Shown here piece after piece: positions 32,950 through 45,427 of a stretch of 64,000 nt of DNA; the stretch's first letter is position 1; the number at the start of each line of letters is the position of its first letter. The DNA is from Hygrocybe punicea (taxonomy: Eukaryota > Basidiomycota > Agaricomycetes > Agaricales > Hygrophoraceae). The stretch is from assembly GCA_963556145.1 (NCBI GenBank), contig OY744463.1:8060001-8124000 (forward strand). The letters run 5' to 3'. Under the pieces are notes generated by a model. The model was not told the origin of the DNA and made no database searches. It saw nothing but the letters and a program-made list of their open reading frames with translations. A program made the position numbers and the translations under genes.

Positions 32950-34325
32950 ATGTCCACAACACCCCGTACGCCTCTCCTTCCGGTAGAAATTCAACACGCT
33001 ATCATTGAACACTTGAATAACGACACAAAATCGCTGTCCGATTGCAGTTTCGTATCAATCAGTGGCCCGAGCTCGACACTGGGCCTATGATCACCGTCAA
33101 GCCAAGCTCATTCCGATATGCCAGATTCCCTTTACGAGAAACGTGATGCTCACCGGTTCATCGAGCTCCTCTACCCTCGCGCTATATATCCAGTGCTTAC
33201 TAGCGCTTACTCGTCAATAGTCCAGATCTTGGTCCACAGAGTGACTACGACGTCTGCCCTCATCTCCGAACACCTACCCCTTCTGTGCAACCTGCGCACT
33301 GTCACCAAGGCGGCTGTCACCGGCATTGCCTCCGACCAGAATCGATTCAATCGAAGGCCCTTTTTGGCTCATTGCCACAAGTTACCTCAGTCATCTGGCA
33401 GAGAATCGCAATTGAACGCCTGCCTAACTTGTTCAGATACTGCAGCACGAACTTTTCCAGTCTCCAAACATTGAAGATCCGACAGATCATAGTAGCAGAA
33501 CCAGATGTGCACCCACCCCCAGCTTCCCTCGACTGCGTCTCCTTGACGTTGCGACTGAATCTGCGCTACGCCCTCTGCTGTCGTGCCTTCCATGTACATC
33601 GAGATCCATTACCTCTGTGGCGTCTCAACTAACCACATCAGTCTCGTTGGTCATTTCATCGAAGCCGCCGGGCCGGGTTTACGACATGTTGTGGACATAG
33701 CCAGAAGTGCAACGGAAGCAGAGACGTCCAGGAATGGTGCACTTGTCCTGTCTCATATATCAGCTTCTTCGATCTCTTTCCATCGGGGCCCGAATCTACG
33801 CAGTTTGGAAATTTCAACTTCGTTTACATCCATCCATGCCTTGCAATACCCCCTGGTTACAGGACATTGTCACAAAATTCATTTGAAGAAATCACTCTAT
33901 GGGTCAACGCTGCGCAAAAAGAGGAGTGTGACTTTCCGTCCCTCGAGCAAAGTCTGCTTCAACGTGTCAATCCCCCTGTGTTGCCCGTTGTGCACACGAA
34001 ATTCGTACAGTCATTCGCATGGATGGATGCCGATAATGACTTGCTTGTAGCTGCGATCGAAAGGCAGCTCCCGGAGCTTCGCAAGCGAGGACTTCTGGTG
34101 GTGTCTCCGAAGGGTCGGTCTCTCAGCAAGGTGGTGGTCGTATGCGTGGTAAACGTGAGCTACGCACTGAGAGTCTTCTTGCCGTCGATTGCTTACCATA
34201 TGAGTGCTATAAAGCTGTCCGATATAGGTGGTTGCCACAGCGCAGAATCTATCGTTGCGGTTCCCGCACTGCCGACCTACCGCTATCCTTCTACACCCCC
34301 CTCCCCTTCTGCCAGCCGTTCATGA
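32950..34325 (+). pseudogene. F-box protein gene with frame breaks
   Basis: It starts MSTTPRTPLLPVEIQHAIIE and continues HLNNDTKSLSDCSFVS, a typical agaricomycete F-box (LPxEI...I..HL..D...L..CSLVS). The frame then shifts near 33060: the next coherent frame reads VARARHWAYDHRQAKLIPIC. Later segments lie in at least three other frames (FIELLYPRAIYPVLTSAYSS; VTSVIWQRIAIERLPNLFRY; SFEEITLWVNAAQKEECDFP; DNDLLVAAIERQLPELRKRG). Few have clear splice sites between them, so frameshifted decay is more likely than many introns. The intact relative would be a substrate adaptor for an SCF ubiquitin ligase. Confidence 0.6.
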
Positions 34326-35224
34326 TCAATAATCCTCAGCTCGTCCTCTATTTCTTATGTTCAACAATAGTTGCTCCTAGATCGGCCTCAATGTGTACGC
34401 ACAACTTCCGACAGCCATAACCATCCAACTTGTATGGATGAAAACGCTCTACTTGATGCGTGTACAGGGGTGGTTGAGGCCGTGGCATTGGCAGTTGTCG
34501 CCCGCGTTCACAGTTGGAACGGTTCCGGTTTTGACATCTTGAACCTGGGTTGGATGTAAATTCAGTAACCCGTTCAGTGGAGTGTAGCACTGGTAATCGA
34601 TTTGCTGTCTGGATCAAGTGTTCATATCACTTTTTTTTTACCAAGTCTTGAAATATCCGGAGTCCGGTTATCGGCACATTTCCGGCCAGGTCATCGACCA
34701 CTCCGGGACAACATAACCTGGAACACGTTAGGGTACGTGGCTGGGAATGTCTACACGGTCCACCAGCAGCATTATGTTGAAACCGTGCTGCTTGATACCG
34801 GATTCAATACTCTAAAAATGCCGGGCTAACCAATAACTGGCCAGTCGTTTTGTCTCTTCCCTTGATGATGTGACCTTGATGGATATCTTCCGTTCCCTTT
34901 GCCTTTTACACCTTTCCGGCCTCATAATCTATAATTCAACTCACTGGAAGGTGTACATACCAGATAGCCATGTAAGTTTAACAGCGCTCGCTCCACAAAT
35001 TTTATTTGGTGATTTTCAACCAACCTCGTGTTCTTCACGACTCTGATTGCACTGCCAACCTGTCAAATGTCAGGGTCAAACACGTATAACACAGGGTCTG
35101 GCGTGGTGCCGATGATTACCCCAGGCCGTTCCGTGGAACCGATCATCCGTCTTTGTCGGTTGCTTAAAACCATCAGAGGCACAATGAATTGTCTCCACTC
35201 CCACTTGTATACTGAGTTCGCACC
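34326..35224. other. intergenic
   Basis: No supported gene; short ORFs only. Confidence 0.45.
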
Positions 35225-36769
35225 ATGTCTTTAAACTCCATCCCTCCACCAAACCACCATGCCCCACAGCTGTCTCAGAAGGCGAGCCAGGCCATTTTGG
35301 TTTGGGGTGTTGGAGCGTACGTGCAACTTGACATTATGCCAGTCCCAAATAGCTAACATCTGGTCAATTGCTCTAGGTTTTGTATATATGGTTGGGATTG
35401 GATGCTTTGCCTGCCACTGGAGTATCAGAGGATCTGGAAAAGAAAGGTCACGGCAAGTCTTTCGTTTGCTTTACAAAACGTTCAGGTGCTAAAGGCCTTC
35501 TTCATCTACATAGTTAATCACTGTTCTGTACCTCGGTTCGTACTTCTTGGCCGGACGTGCTTCTCACATCACCGTTAATGCTCGAGACATTCAGCCAATC
35601 GGTACTTTGGATTTCTCCAGTAGGAAAACCTTGAAAAATGTCGACTGAGTGCGCTAACTGGCCGATTTTGAAAGGTTTACTTTCGCTGTGACGTTGATGG
35701 CCGATGCTTGGGGTTCAGCGGCGTGTAAATGTGAGCGTGCATGTTGCCGACGGACACGAATATCTCACTTCGATAACTTCTCAAACAGACGTCTTTATTT
35801 GGAAGCCAGTAGGAGCTCTGATTTCGACTGTCCTCTCCGAAATGATTCTCGGGTTTCGCGTTTACGCGGTACATCAACCGTTCTAACTTGTATTGGTGTG
35901 TTTACATTTTAACCCGAGCCGCTAGCTCTATTCACAGAATCGGGCGGTAACAATTCTGCTGTCCACCATTCTACTTGTTGAAGTATGCATCGGGGGGTAC
36001 ACGATTAGCATGACTCATCCGCCAGTCCCTGGTCCCGATGGCGTCATTCAGCATTGCGTCGCGGTACCGCCCCCTCTTGGTTGGATGGTTGAATTTTGGG
36101 TAAGTAATATCGCCTATGCAACGTTTTGTTGCATATCACCATGCAGAACCTCACACGAGACAACGAACAGTCGTTACCCGCGGTGTATGACACCGTAGTT
36201 TTCTTGTGCGTCAAGCCCCTCGGTATTTCTTTGCGTTTCGTTCACCACTCAATCCCCCTCCAGGCTGACGGCCTGGAAAACGTACGATTTCTGGAGAAAA
36301 GACCTCAATATACCATTAGCCACCGTAATTTGGAGGGATGGCCTCATCTACTTTTTTGCCATCTTTTCTATGAACTTCGCAAATGTCATGATCTTCTTGA
36401 TTGCCCCAAACTCGTTGATGTGGCTTGTCAATCTCACGTAAGTTGTAGACTCCCACATCTCCTTTCCATCTTCGATTGATTGATGTGCTCTACTCCCTCC
36501 CCCCCCCATTCGGCCCTTATAGCCCTACACTCATTTTCACGGTCACGCTGTCCTGCCGGGTGGTTCTCAACCTCCGGAGTCCGCATGCAGTGACGGATGG
36601 CTCGGCCAACACCAACGGAACGGCACTGAGCAGCTTCAGCCCAGCTTCGCATGATACCATCCTCGTCTCCAAATGGGCCGACGAGCCGCGTATTTTGACC
36701 AAGCTGGGGCCGTGGTCTGGTAGAGCCGCTGACTCTGGCAGGGTTGTCGAACGGACTAATGCTGTATGA
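35225..36769 (+). CDS. fungal multi-pass membrane protein (DUF6533-type, seven-TM-like)
   Basis: ATG 35225 gives MSLNSIPPPNHHAPQLSQKA. After a short intron comes WDWMLCLPLEYQRIWKRKVT, the conserved start of this fungal integral-membrane family (TM1 then a W/EYR.IWKR loop). Later exons supply STILLVEVCIGGYTISM, PAVYDTVVFLCVK, a WRDGLIYFFAIFSMNFANVM helix and LIAPNSLMWLVN, then FTVTLSCRVVLNLRSPHAV and a Ser-rich tail ending at 36769. The order and spacing match basidiomycete proteins annotated DUF6533. Function unknown; a sensor role is speculative. Exon joints were inferred and one frame break is not excluded. Confidence 0.6.
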
Positions 36770-37520
36770 GTTTGTTGGAAGTTGTCCGCAACCGTTTTGC
36801 AATTATCATTATATGTATGTATACGGCTTGCTCAAGATGGGCTTCTTTTATGTGGAAAGCCTTGTTTGACTAATATCTAATCGCTGATGGATTTCTCGTG
36901 GTAAACGAAAGGTACCATGAAGCAACTGTGTCCGCCTTTACAAGTCATAATATGGTGAGTGATAATCACTAGTTCGCACATTTCCGTACTTGTGTCCACT
37001 GTTGTCATTTCCACTCACGTTGGCTAGTCCATGCTTTTCCGTCCCGCTTATTGCCACGCAACTTCATGGACAAACACTAAACATAGGGGTTTAGGATCAT
37101 TGTGAACATTCTGCAGCGTCTAACTCTTATTTCGGAAGTTCGCCCTAATGAGTTTTCGCAACATTCACCAGTCAGTTTATCGCATTTCAAGCAACCTCTT
37201 GTCACTGTAAAATCCTGTTGCATGTTTCGGTCTTGCTTACAGAACGCATGTACAACTCCCTTGATTGTAAGACGCCAAGATCTTTTTCCTGAGTAGTCAA
37301 TTCACAACACGCTTTTCTCCATGCGCTTTATAATAAGAAATCCTCGCATTTGTACGGATTCAAATACATCCTGCCTTGCAATGCGGTGAAAGTTGCGCCT
37401 CTCCCTCTCCATCTACTTTCGACGTTGCAGCCGTGTGTGCTTTGCATTGAAATGAGCGAGGGAGATGGTGTCGTTGTAGATGCCTGCTGCGTACGCTGCC
37501 ACAAGTGCAGCCTTATGGTC
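36770..37520. other. intergenic
   Basis: No supported gene; short, unconvincing ORFs. Confidence 0.45.
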
Positions 37521-38162
37521 CTACGTAAACACGCGAAATGGGTCGTGAGTATTTTCCATGGACTGCCCATACATCGAGTTTGCACTCGCCTCGATTGATT
37601 CCCAACCGATAAGGAACACGTACTGATCCGGGTTTCCTTCCGCAATGCCGTTGACCCCGGCAATGGCCCCCTTGGTAATCTCTATACCGTTGAGCGTGGC
37701 CTTGAGGCAATCTTCCCACTTCACACGGTTTTCGGGTGACTTAAGCGTGGCGGAAGCGAGCTCTGAAACGGGTGCACCCAGAACGACGGGAATGTCCGAT
37801 TCTGGTGCGACATCTACGACAATGGGCTCTTCTTGAACGTGCTCACCCGACTGCAGCAAGAAGGATGCGAATGCGGGGGACGAGCGGAAGGAGAGTCGAG
37901 TTTCCAGAGACGACCAATCTATGAAAGCAAATAAAATGTCAACTTTCTCGGTACGGATGACTAGCCTACGAAGGACCCAGTGTCCGCAGGTCGGATCCTC
38001 GATCTGAGGTCCACTGTAGGCGCTGTGAAGGATACATGAAAATATAAAAGCGGTGGCCAAAAGGAGCCAATACATTGCTCACGAGATCAAGCCATCGACA
38101 CTAGCTGGAGGCTCTGCCAGGGGATTGAACTTGGAGAACGTGAATAATTCGAGGACTGGCAT
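37521..38162 (-). CDS. dimeric alpha/beta-barrel (ABM-like) protein
   Basis: Probable start ATG 38162: MPVLELFTFSKFNPLAEPPA, SVDGLIS, intron (GTGAGC...CACAG), AYSGPQIEDPTCGHWVL, intron, HWSSLETRLSFRSSPAFASF, then a second half-repeat ending YVFLIGWESIEA. HW/GW-S-LE motifs after a beta strand and the duplicated layout fit the ABM/EthD-type dimeric ferredoxin-like fold found in fungal tailoring monooxygenases and stress-responsive barrels. It is about 180 residues without a signal peptide, so likely cytosolic. A start at 38075 giving a hydrophobic N-terminus is possible but fits the fold less well. It borders the MFS/P450/AKR/FAD-oxidase group. Confidence 0.65.
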
Positions 38163-38612
38163 TCCTAACAGGTGCTGCAAATATTCATCAGTGCTGTGTA
38201 TCACTCCCACACAGAACTGAACATACCTGAATTCCAAATTCCAGATAGAACACCAACTTGAAAAGAGGTCGAACAGAGCAAAGATCCAGGCTGGCTAATA
38301 AGTAGCGGGGCGAGCGAGGAAGCACGCCCCGTAATTACGGCGGCGGTCAGTTCCAAGTTTGACCGCCACCATAATTCCGCCGCTTAACGTGGTGCTGAGG
38401 CGAAACTGCAATCTTCCCAAAAACCCTCCCAGTATGGTTCTAGTAGCGGTTATCGGGAGTGACCATCGCGAATCGCTGTCCTGACTGTTGGCGCACCCTT
38501 GTAGTAGTGTAAAATTTGTCACGCCTTTTAACACCGATATCACTGTATTAGGCACCGTCAAGCAAAGGCTTTGCAAGCCTGAACAAATTTCAACACAGTT
38601 CAAGGCATAATA
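38163..38612. other. intergenic
   Basis: No gene supported. It contains the palindrome CCGTAATTACGG near 38329-38340. It lies between two minus-strand genes, so it is probably a terminator/promoter interval. Confidence 0.4.
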
Positions 38613-40838
38613 TCAATGTCCCCCCGTATACCGACTCTTCGCGCGTATTCGCTCCCCATAATGCCAAAGCAGGAATGGCCTACAGAGTAAAAAGAAAACC
38701 ATGTATCCGGTGAGGGAGGCTAGACATAGAGATGCTCACGTTGGACAGCCAATCACGATGGCGATAACTGCAAGAAGAGTGCTCCCCTTGCCGTACCCCA
38801 AGGCTCCGAACATTGCTGGCGCGAATAGCGGGAAACCAAAACCCGCAAGTGATCGGAAGAAGGTTACCGCCGCTAGTGCTGCTCGGTCGGTCGGTCGGTC
38901 AGTTGGCTATTAAGTCAGCCGATCGATCGATCAATCGATGTTAACAGAGCACGCACCGGAGGCTGCATGTAGCGTAAATGCGTCAATGATGTACGTCTGC
39001 ATTGGCTGGAAATTCAAATCTGTGCCACCCGCAACGAGCGCAAGGCCCTGGAGCACATTTCAGGGTGTGATCAGTTCAGCAGATTGGACGTAGACCCATG
39101 AAATGATGACCAAAACGCACAATGTCGGTTGCGATCCACGGGATGTTCGCCTTAGCGGTCCATCCAATAATTAACATACCGATAGGCAGTAGTACCGTGC
39201 CAAGCACCATAAATGCTACAACAAAAGGAAGGTTGTCAACCAATATATGTACCTGCTACCAGAAAAGAGACACGCACGCAACCGGTACTCGGGCTGCCCG
39301 ATACCCCCATGCCGCGCCTTGAAGTACAGGTATACAGAGTCGAGCGTGCGCATGTTAAGATACGCTGCGCTCACAGCCCCGATGCCATGTGCGATGTAGT
39401 GAAGGCCAGAGATGCCGAGTGACTCGTGCCGCACGTTAAGGAAAATGTCGGGGATTGTCGTTAACACGAGGTATACCACACCGTAGCTACGTAAGAGATC
39501 CGTAATTAATGGAGGAGGATATGCGAGAGAGTGATCAACAATGAGACATACACAAATGCCATGTAGGCGCCGATGATCTGGATAATGGGTTCCTGGAAGA
39601 AAAGTGCAAATGGGCGGACAATGGCGTTCCAAAAGAAGGATTTCCAGCTACGCATAAAAATATCAGCATCCTGATTTGTAGAGCAAAGACCGACACCTAC
39701 CGCCAATCCACGGATTCGAACCTAGTACGTATAAAGCGCATGTCACCTTGTTTAAAACCTTGTTCTACCCTGATCTTGGCAGCGCGACGCGCCAATAAGA
39801 GAGGTTCGTATGCTGCCAGAAAAACATTTAAGGGCTCAAAGCAACGGTCAGATGTGTACAATACATACATTCATCTAAGAAAATGTAGAAGAAAATTAGG
39901 AAAATGCCATCTATGACACTCGTGGACCAGAACTGAATGATATTCATTGAGTCGTTACTCCTTATAAAAATGGTTGGCAACTCACTACCCATCGCCACGA
40001 ACTTCGTGCCGCGATCCACGCGCCTATAAGGGGGCCAATACCAGTCCCAAGCACTGCACCGAGAGTGTACAGGCCATTGGCCGTCCCACGCTCCTCGGCT
40101 GCCCAGATGTCGCCAAGAACTGCCCCGCTGACGGAGAACGGGGCACTGCCTCCTAGGCCTGACAAAAAGCGGAATGCAATAAGCTGGCCCGTGTTGCGGG
40201 CGAAGCCACAAGCCAGATTAAAGACTTTAGTTTGATATCAGCAGCAGTTAAACGAAGTTTGTAACAATGCTTCAAACCAAAGTAGACCAGATTTGCCCCG
40301 GTGCCAACACGCGTGCGCCCATACACCTCGCTGAGTGGCCCTAGAAGTAGGGGACCGAAGGCTGAACAACGTTAGTTCAGACAATGTAATAATGGCGGTT
40401 TGAGAGCAACTTTGACAAACCGTATGCCAAAACAAAGACGGATGTGGTCATAGCAATGATGCTGTTGTTTGTGATATGGAACTCTTCTGCTATGAGATTC
40501 CCCGCAGGCGCTATCATCGCCGATGAGAGAGGCGTGAGGAAAGTGATTGCGGAGACCACACAGGTCGCGACCAACTTCCGGCCTCTTGTCCAGCTGTGGG
40601 GATGCAGAGAATAAGAGGCGACAACCGGCGCACAAGGACAACTGGACGCTCACTTTCTCGGGTTCTCAGGGTCATCGGCTCCATTCCAGTCTACGATGGT
40701 TACGCTGTCTTTTTCCTTTGATTCTCCTGCTTCAGTGTCCGGGAAGTACACTGTGCCACTAGCTACCGAGGCGGACGGGTCTATCTCACACTCCTGCCTG
40801 GGATATTGGCTGGAACTGGAATCGGGGGTTGAAGACAT
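38613..40838 (-). CDS. MFS transporter (DHA1-type drug/metabolite:H+ antiporter)
   Basis: ATG 40838 begins a hydrophilic N-terminal tail (MSSTPDSSSSQYPRQECEID ... DWNGADDPENPRKWS), typical of fungal DHA1 transporters. Exons encode TM1 (SAITFLTPLSSAMIAPAG), motif A-like FGPLLLGPLSEVYGR, ARNTGQLIAFRFLSGLGGSA, motif C-type GTANGLYTLGAVLGTGIGPL with GAWIA and WRWVF, the central loop YEPLLLARRAAKIR, and C-terminal helices (FGFPLFAPAMFGALGYGKGS) ending PFLLWHYGERIRAKSRY. Introns are short and in phase where checked. It should export a small molecule across the plasma membrane. It is divergent to the P450 gene and may share its promoter. Confidence 0.85.
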
Positions 40839-41280
40839 GGTGAGAGGGAGTCGACCAATTTGCGATACAAGAAGGGGGCTTTCATGAGTATACGTAGTAT
40901 TAGCGCCGTGATTGGCGTTCGCCAGCCTTGTTGTTGCAGCATTACTGAAGCCAGAGTTCGCCGTTTGCGCGGAGACAACTCCTGACCCACCGAAACCGTG
41001 ATGCTGGGATAAAGAAGTTCGATACCCGAAAGACGAGCGGCCGTAGAAGAACAAGATTTAGCGAGGAGCCTCAGCCGCTTGCCTGCGACCCTAGCCGCTT
41101 TGTCGGTTATGCGCAGCACTGCAGGTTGATGTACCAGTGAGAGTTGTGGGTAGGTCATGATGCAGCTGTGGGAATTATCTGCCAGCGGTGCTTCCTGGAC
41201 CACTGCCAGCATCTTGTATTTATCTGCAGGGGAGCCTTCAACATGCACGTCCACCTTCATTTTCCTTCTTCTTCACGAAA
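40839..41280. promoter_or_regulatory. bidirectional promoter region, MFS / P450
   Basis: 442 bp separate two divergent start codons. Spurious ORFs cross it. TGTATTTATC near 41214 could be a weak TATA element for the P450. No repeated operator was recognised. Confidence 0.45.
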
Positions 41281-43624
41281 ATGGGCGCCGTTACAGTGTA
41301 CACATCGCTAGCCGTAGTTGTCGTATCCGCATACCTGCTCATTTCGAAAGCGCTTGTCCCTTTCTTCAAAAGGAGAGCAGCTTTAGCCCACATTGCAGGG
41401 CCGCCCAGCGTTTCGTGGTGGAATGGTCTGTGCAAAGCAATAATGCCAAAAGGATCGTCACTAAACTTGCATCTCCTGGGCAGGTAATTGGGCCCAGCTC
41501 TTCGATAAGAATGCTTGGCAGTTCAAGAAGGACATCCAAGACACGTATGGCGGTGTACTCAAAATCAATGCCTTGTTCGGTGTGAGCGAATATCGTGTCC
41601 CACTCCCCTTGCTTGCCTTATATCTTGTATGTTAGGACCAACAACTGTACATCACCGATCCTCTGGCCATCACGCACATCTTTCAAGTCGACCGGCCGCT
41701 TTACGATACGAACGCCTACCACCTCCTTCGGAGTCGGTTGTCCTTCGGGTATGGGTTGGTTGGAACAGTTGGTATGCTCGCGAATTATATCCTCCCATTT
41801 CTTCTCTTGAGTCATGCCCACAGGTGATAAACACGCCAAGCAGCGCAGGTTGTTGGCACCCTTCTTCGCAACTAAATACCTCCGCACACTCCTCCCAATT
41901 TTTTATCCGTTCGCATATGATGTGCGCATACTGTTCGCATTGTTTCTGTGGTATAGTTTCGCTGAACAGCTTGTCATGTTGGTTAGCTCTGCGACAATAT
42001 CACGAAGCGAACCAAGTCGAATGACGGTGTTATGAACGTGCACAGGCTCATGTCCATTGCTGCTTTGGAATATGTCGGCACTGGCCTCGGATACCAATTC
42101 GATGGCTTGAACGAAAGCAAGCCAAATGAGTATAACGACGCGGCCAAGGCCCTCAAGTGCGTTCTACGTTCTAGTATTTTTCCTCTTCTATCAACTAATC
42201 TCATTGTAATATGACTCTCAGCCCTCTCACATTCAAGCTGTCGACGTTCCGGGTGTTCCTCCCGTATATGGTGAAACTCGGCCCGATGTGGTTCCGTAAG
42301 GAGCTGATTGACTGGCTTCCCTGGCCGGATGCACGCCGCGTCAAGAAGGTTATCTACAAAATCGACAGTATTGCGCAGGATATTCTCAAGTTTAGGCGGA
42401 AAGCTTTGGAGGACGGTTCTGGCTACGGAAAGGACATTTTGAGTGCCATGAGTGAGTTGGCCATGTTGGTTGACATCGTAGTGTGCATTACTAACTGGAA
42501 TACTACAGTGAAGTTCAACGAGGAGGCGGAAGAGGATGAAAAGATCGAGGACATGGAAATCATCAGTCACATCACGTTTGTTTCTATCCTCCCACATTGC
42601 ATTAACCAGACTAACCATAGGATGTATTTAGAACGACTCTGTTTGCTGGTCACGAGACCACTGCCGGTGTACTGTCCCGTATTCTACACCAGATGTGTGT
42701 CCGGCCCGATGCTCAAGCAAAACTTCGGAAGGAAGTCACTGAGGCTCGCGCCGTCGGTGGTGACCTCGACTTTGACCAGCTGATGGAGCTCCCGTACCTT
42801 GACGCCATCTGCAAAGAGACCCTGCGAGTGTGAGTGTAATGCGCCTTCTTAAGTAATCCCTTTTCTTACGTGCCATTCAATAGTTATCCACCCGTGGACC
42901 AGTTGTACCGCACGTGAACACCACCCGACCTTCCATTTATAGTTATCTGAACTGATACCCGCTTTGTCAGGTCGAATACGCATACTGTGCTCCCGATCAT
43001 GTACCCGATTCGGTCTGCAGACGGCAAAGACACCATCTCTAAAATTGCGCTTGAGCCGGACACGGACTTGATTGTGTCTATCGTCGGGTACAACCGTAAC
43101 AGGGACGTTTGGGGCGAGGACGCCGAGGAATGGATCCCTGAGCGCTGGCTCAACCCTCTACGCAAGTCAGTGATCGACGCAAAGCTCCCCGCGGTGTTCT
43201 CTCACATGTACGTCTTCCTGTCGCTCGCTCGGTTGCGCTCGGCGGTTGTTAATCGTGATTGCATTGGTACAGGATGACGTTCACGCTCGGACCCAGAGCT
43301 TGCATGTAAGCCCTTGTGACATATATTTCCATTTAATGTACGTACCCGTTGACCCACCTACTCGACAGCGGCTACAAATTCGCCGAGATGGAGATGAGTG
43401 AGTTTATCTGTCCCTTACACCGCCCAGGCTTCACTGACTTCTCGGTACCAGAACTCGTCCTGTCGGTCCTGCTATCGAAGTTTGAATTTTCTATTTCGCC
43501 CAAGGAGGAGATTTTCTGGGCCATGGGCGGTAGTATCACACCCATTGTCAAGGGCTCTGGCCAGATTGAGCCCACTCTCCCTCTCAAAGTCTCTGTGTTA
43601 CCTGTTGTCCCTGCCGCAAATTAG
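41281..43624 (+). CDS. cytochrome P450 monooxygenase
   Basis: Heme-thiolate monooxygenase on the endoplasmic reticulum. ATG 41281 gives an N-terminal anchor (VYTSLAVVVVSAYLLISKAL) and a basic/proline hinge. Conserved elements, spread over about ten exons: I-helix TLFAGHETTAGVLSR (near 42630-42675), K-helix KETLR (near 42815), the PERW motif in WIPERWLNP (43135), and the heme loop FTLGPRACIG (43280, split by an intron after the cysteine-isoleucine codons), which matches FxxGxRxCxG. The C-terminus FWAMGGSITPIVKGSGQ is usual for basidiomycete P450s of CYP52/CYP512/CYP5150-like clans; the CYP family cannot be set by eye. No inactivating change seen. Confidence 0.88.
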
Positions 43625-44126
43625 CGTTCTTCATGTCGCCGGATGTTGGTGATGGTGGGTTTCAGAAGAAATTAATATGTATGGCGACGCGCCCATGGGT
43701 TTTCCAAACACTTCCACTTTAGACAACTATTCCAATTCAATTATTGCCACAAAGCGATCGATCAGAGTTTTCGGCGTTCGGTCCGAGTTAGTCCGAAACT
43801 TGAGTACACCACCACAGTCGTATATATATAACTCCTAGGATCCTAGGGGTGACATATTGATACGCTGCGATCCGAGGCCTGTGATTCCCACTCGTACCGA
43901 ACCCCGCATTAACCCCTTGGCTAGGGACACGATTCGTTCCCAGTGCACCGATCGATGACGCAGCAGGACATGTGTGGGGATTACACGAGATGGGGCTCCG
44001 ACAGAAGGATCAGGCGCTCGCACACACTTATCCTGTCCCTAGATAAGTATTGACATACTAGTCTAGCTGGCTATATATATAAAAGGTGCAGTTGTCAGTC
44101 TCACGTCGATTGCAAAGATCTCTACC
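43625..44126. other. intergenic, P450 terminator to AKR promoter
   Basis: No gene. It contains CTCCTAGGATCCTAGGGG near 43830-43847, a short palindrome, and the AKR TATA box. Confidence 0.5.
44072..44084 (+). promoter_or_regulatory. TATA box of the aldo/keto reductase gene
   Basis: TATATATATAAAA lies 43 bp before ATG 44127, so the 5' UTR would be very short. Confidence 0.5.
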
Positions 44127-45427
44127 ATGTCCTTGAAGCAATTGCCCCTCCGTCAAATTGGCCGGAATGGCCCCAAAGTCAGCGCCATCGGGCTTGGAAC
44201 AATGGGTTAATAAACTTTCTGCCATCCGCTTCATACGAATACTAGTACTCATATATATGGAACAGGAATCGGGGCATTCTACGGAAAGACTGACGAGAAT
44301 GAAGCTTTTAAAGCTTTGACGTATTCTGCCGATCGCGGTATGACTTTCTGGGATTGCGCCGACATCTATGGCACGGGTGGGTGTTACAACAACCATCCCG
44401 TAAACCCGACCACGCTATATCTGATATACCATCGCAGCCGAAGCGATGCTTGGTAAATGGTTCGAGCAAACCGGGAGGCGCTCAGAGATTTTCCTTGCCA
44501 CCAAATTTGGAGCGTTCAATGTGGACGGGAATCCTCAAGACGGCGTCATCTCTAGACCTTCCTACATCCGCCGGGCCGTACAGCGCTCGCTGTCAGCCCT
44601 CAAGGTCGATTACATAGATCTGTATTACCAGCACCGTGTCGATCCCAAGGTCCCAATCGAAGTGGTACTCGAGACGCTGCGCCCGTTTGTCGACAAGGGC
44701 CAGATCAAATACATTGGGCTGTCCGAGTGCAGTGCCAAGACCCTCCAACGTGCGAAAGCAGTCAAGGGACTTGGCGACAAGGTTATCGCCGTGCAGGTGG
44801 AGTTTAGCCCGTTCACCCTTGATATTGAAAAGAACGGCATCGCTCAAGCGGCGGAAGAAGCTGGCGTCTCTATTATCGCCTACAGTCCCCTTGCACGCGG
44901 CCTTGTCAGTGGCAGGTGTGTGTTTTTATATATATATTGATGCCTTTTCCTTCCACCCCCGTGACTTTCGTTTGCATAGGTTCCGCTCTCGTGCTGACTT
45001 CGATGAGGGTGACCTTCGTCTCGTCCTCCCTCGCTGGTCAGAGGAGAATTTCCCCAAAAATCTTCTCGTAGTCGACAAGCTCAAGGAGATCGCGGATAAA
45101 TACGGAGCAACCCCCAGCCAAGTTACACTTGCCTGGATCATGGCAGAGCATCCTAACTGTACGTTTCTATTTACTTTACTGCGACTTATCATAATCTCCC
45201 CCTTCGTAGGGATCCCCATCCCCGGCTCCCGCACTTGGGAGCGAATCGAAGAGAATGCACGCGGTGCCGAACTTGACCTCTCGCCCGAGGCCATCAAGGA
45301 AATCCGTACGTTGACTGAAAACGCAGAAATAGCTGGTAACCGGAATCGCACTCTGGACTGGATCAAGGCCGGTTTAGAGGGAGATTGTATTCCACTGGAA
45401 GAGTGGAAGGGTGAAGATGCAATGTAA
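44127..45427 (+). CDS. aldo/keto reductase (AKR, YakC/AKR13-like)
   Basis: NADPH-dependent carbonyl reductase of the TIM-barrel AKR superfamily, likely cytosolic. ATG 44127: MSLKQLPLRQIGRNGPKVSA, IGLGTMG, intron, IGAFYGKTDENEAFKALTYS, then FWDCADIYG (catalytic Asp and Tyr), IFLATKFGAF (catalytic Lys), IDLYYQHRVD (catalytic His), SECSAKTLQRAKAV, VQVEFSPFTLDIE, AYSPLARGLVSG, RADFDEGDLR, PSQVTLAWI and a cofactor-site IPIPGSRTWERIEENA. Stop at 45425-45427, about 340 residues after splicing, normal for the family. All four catalytic residues are present. It follows the P450 in the same direction. Confidence 0.88.

Noticed and set aside
38295..38603. 102-codon minus-strand ORF upstream of the ABM-like gene
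   Set aside because: No family resemblance; it lies in the interval between two better-supported genes and next to the MFS stop codon.
40650..41260. ORFs crossing the MFS/P450 intergenic region
   Set aside because: They extend through the supported start codons on the wrong frame or strand and show no conserved motif.
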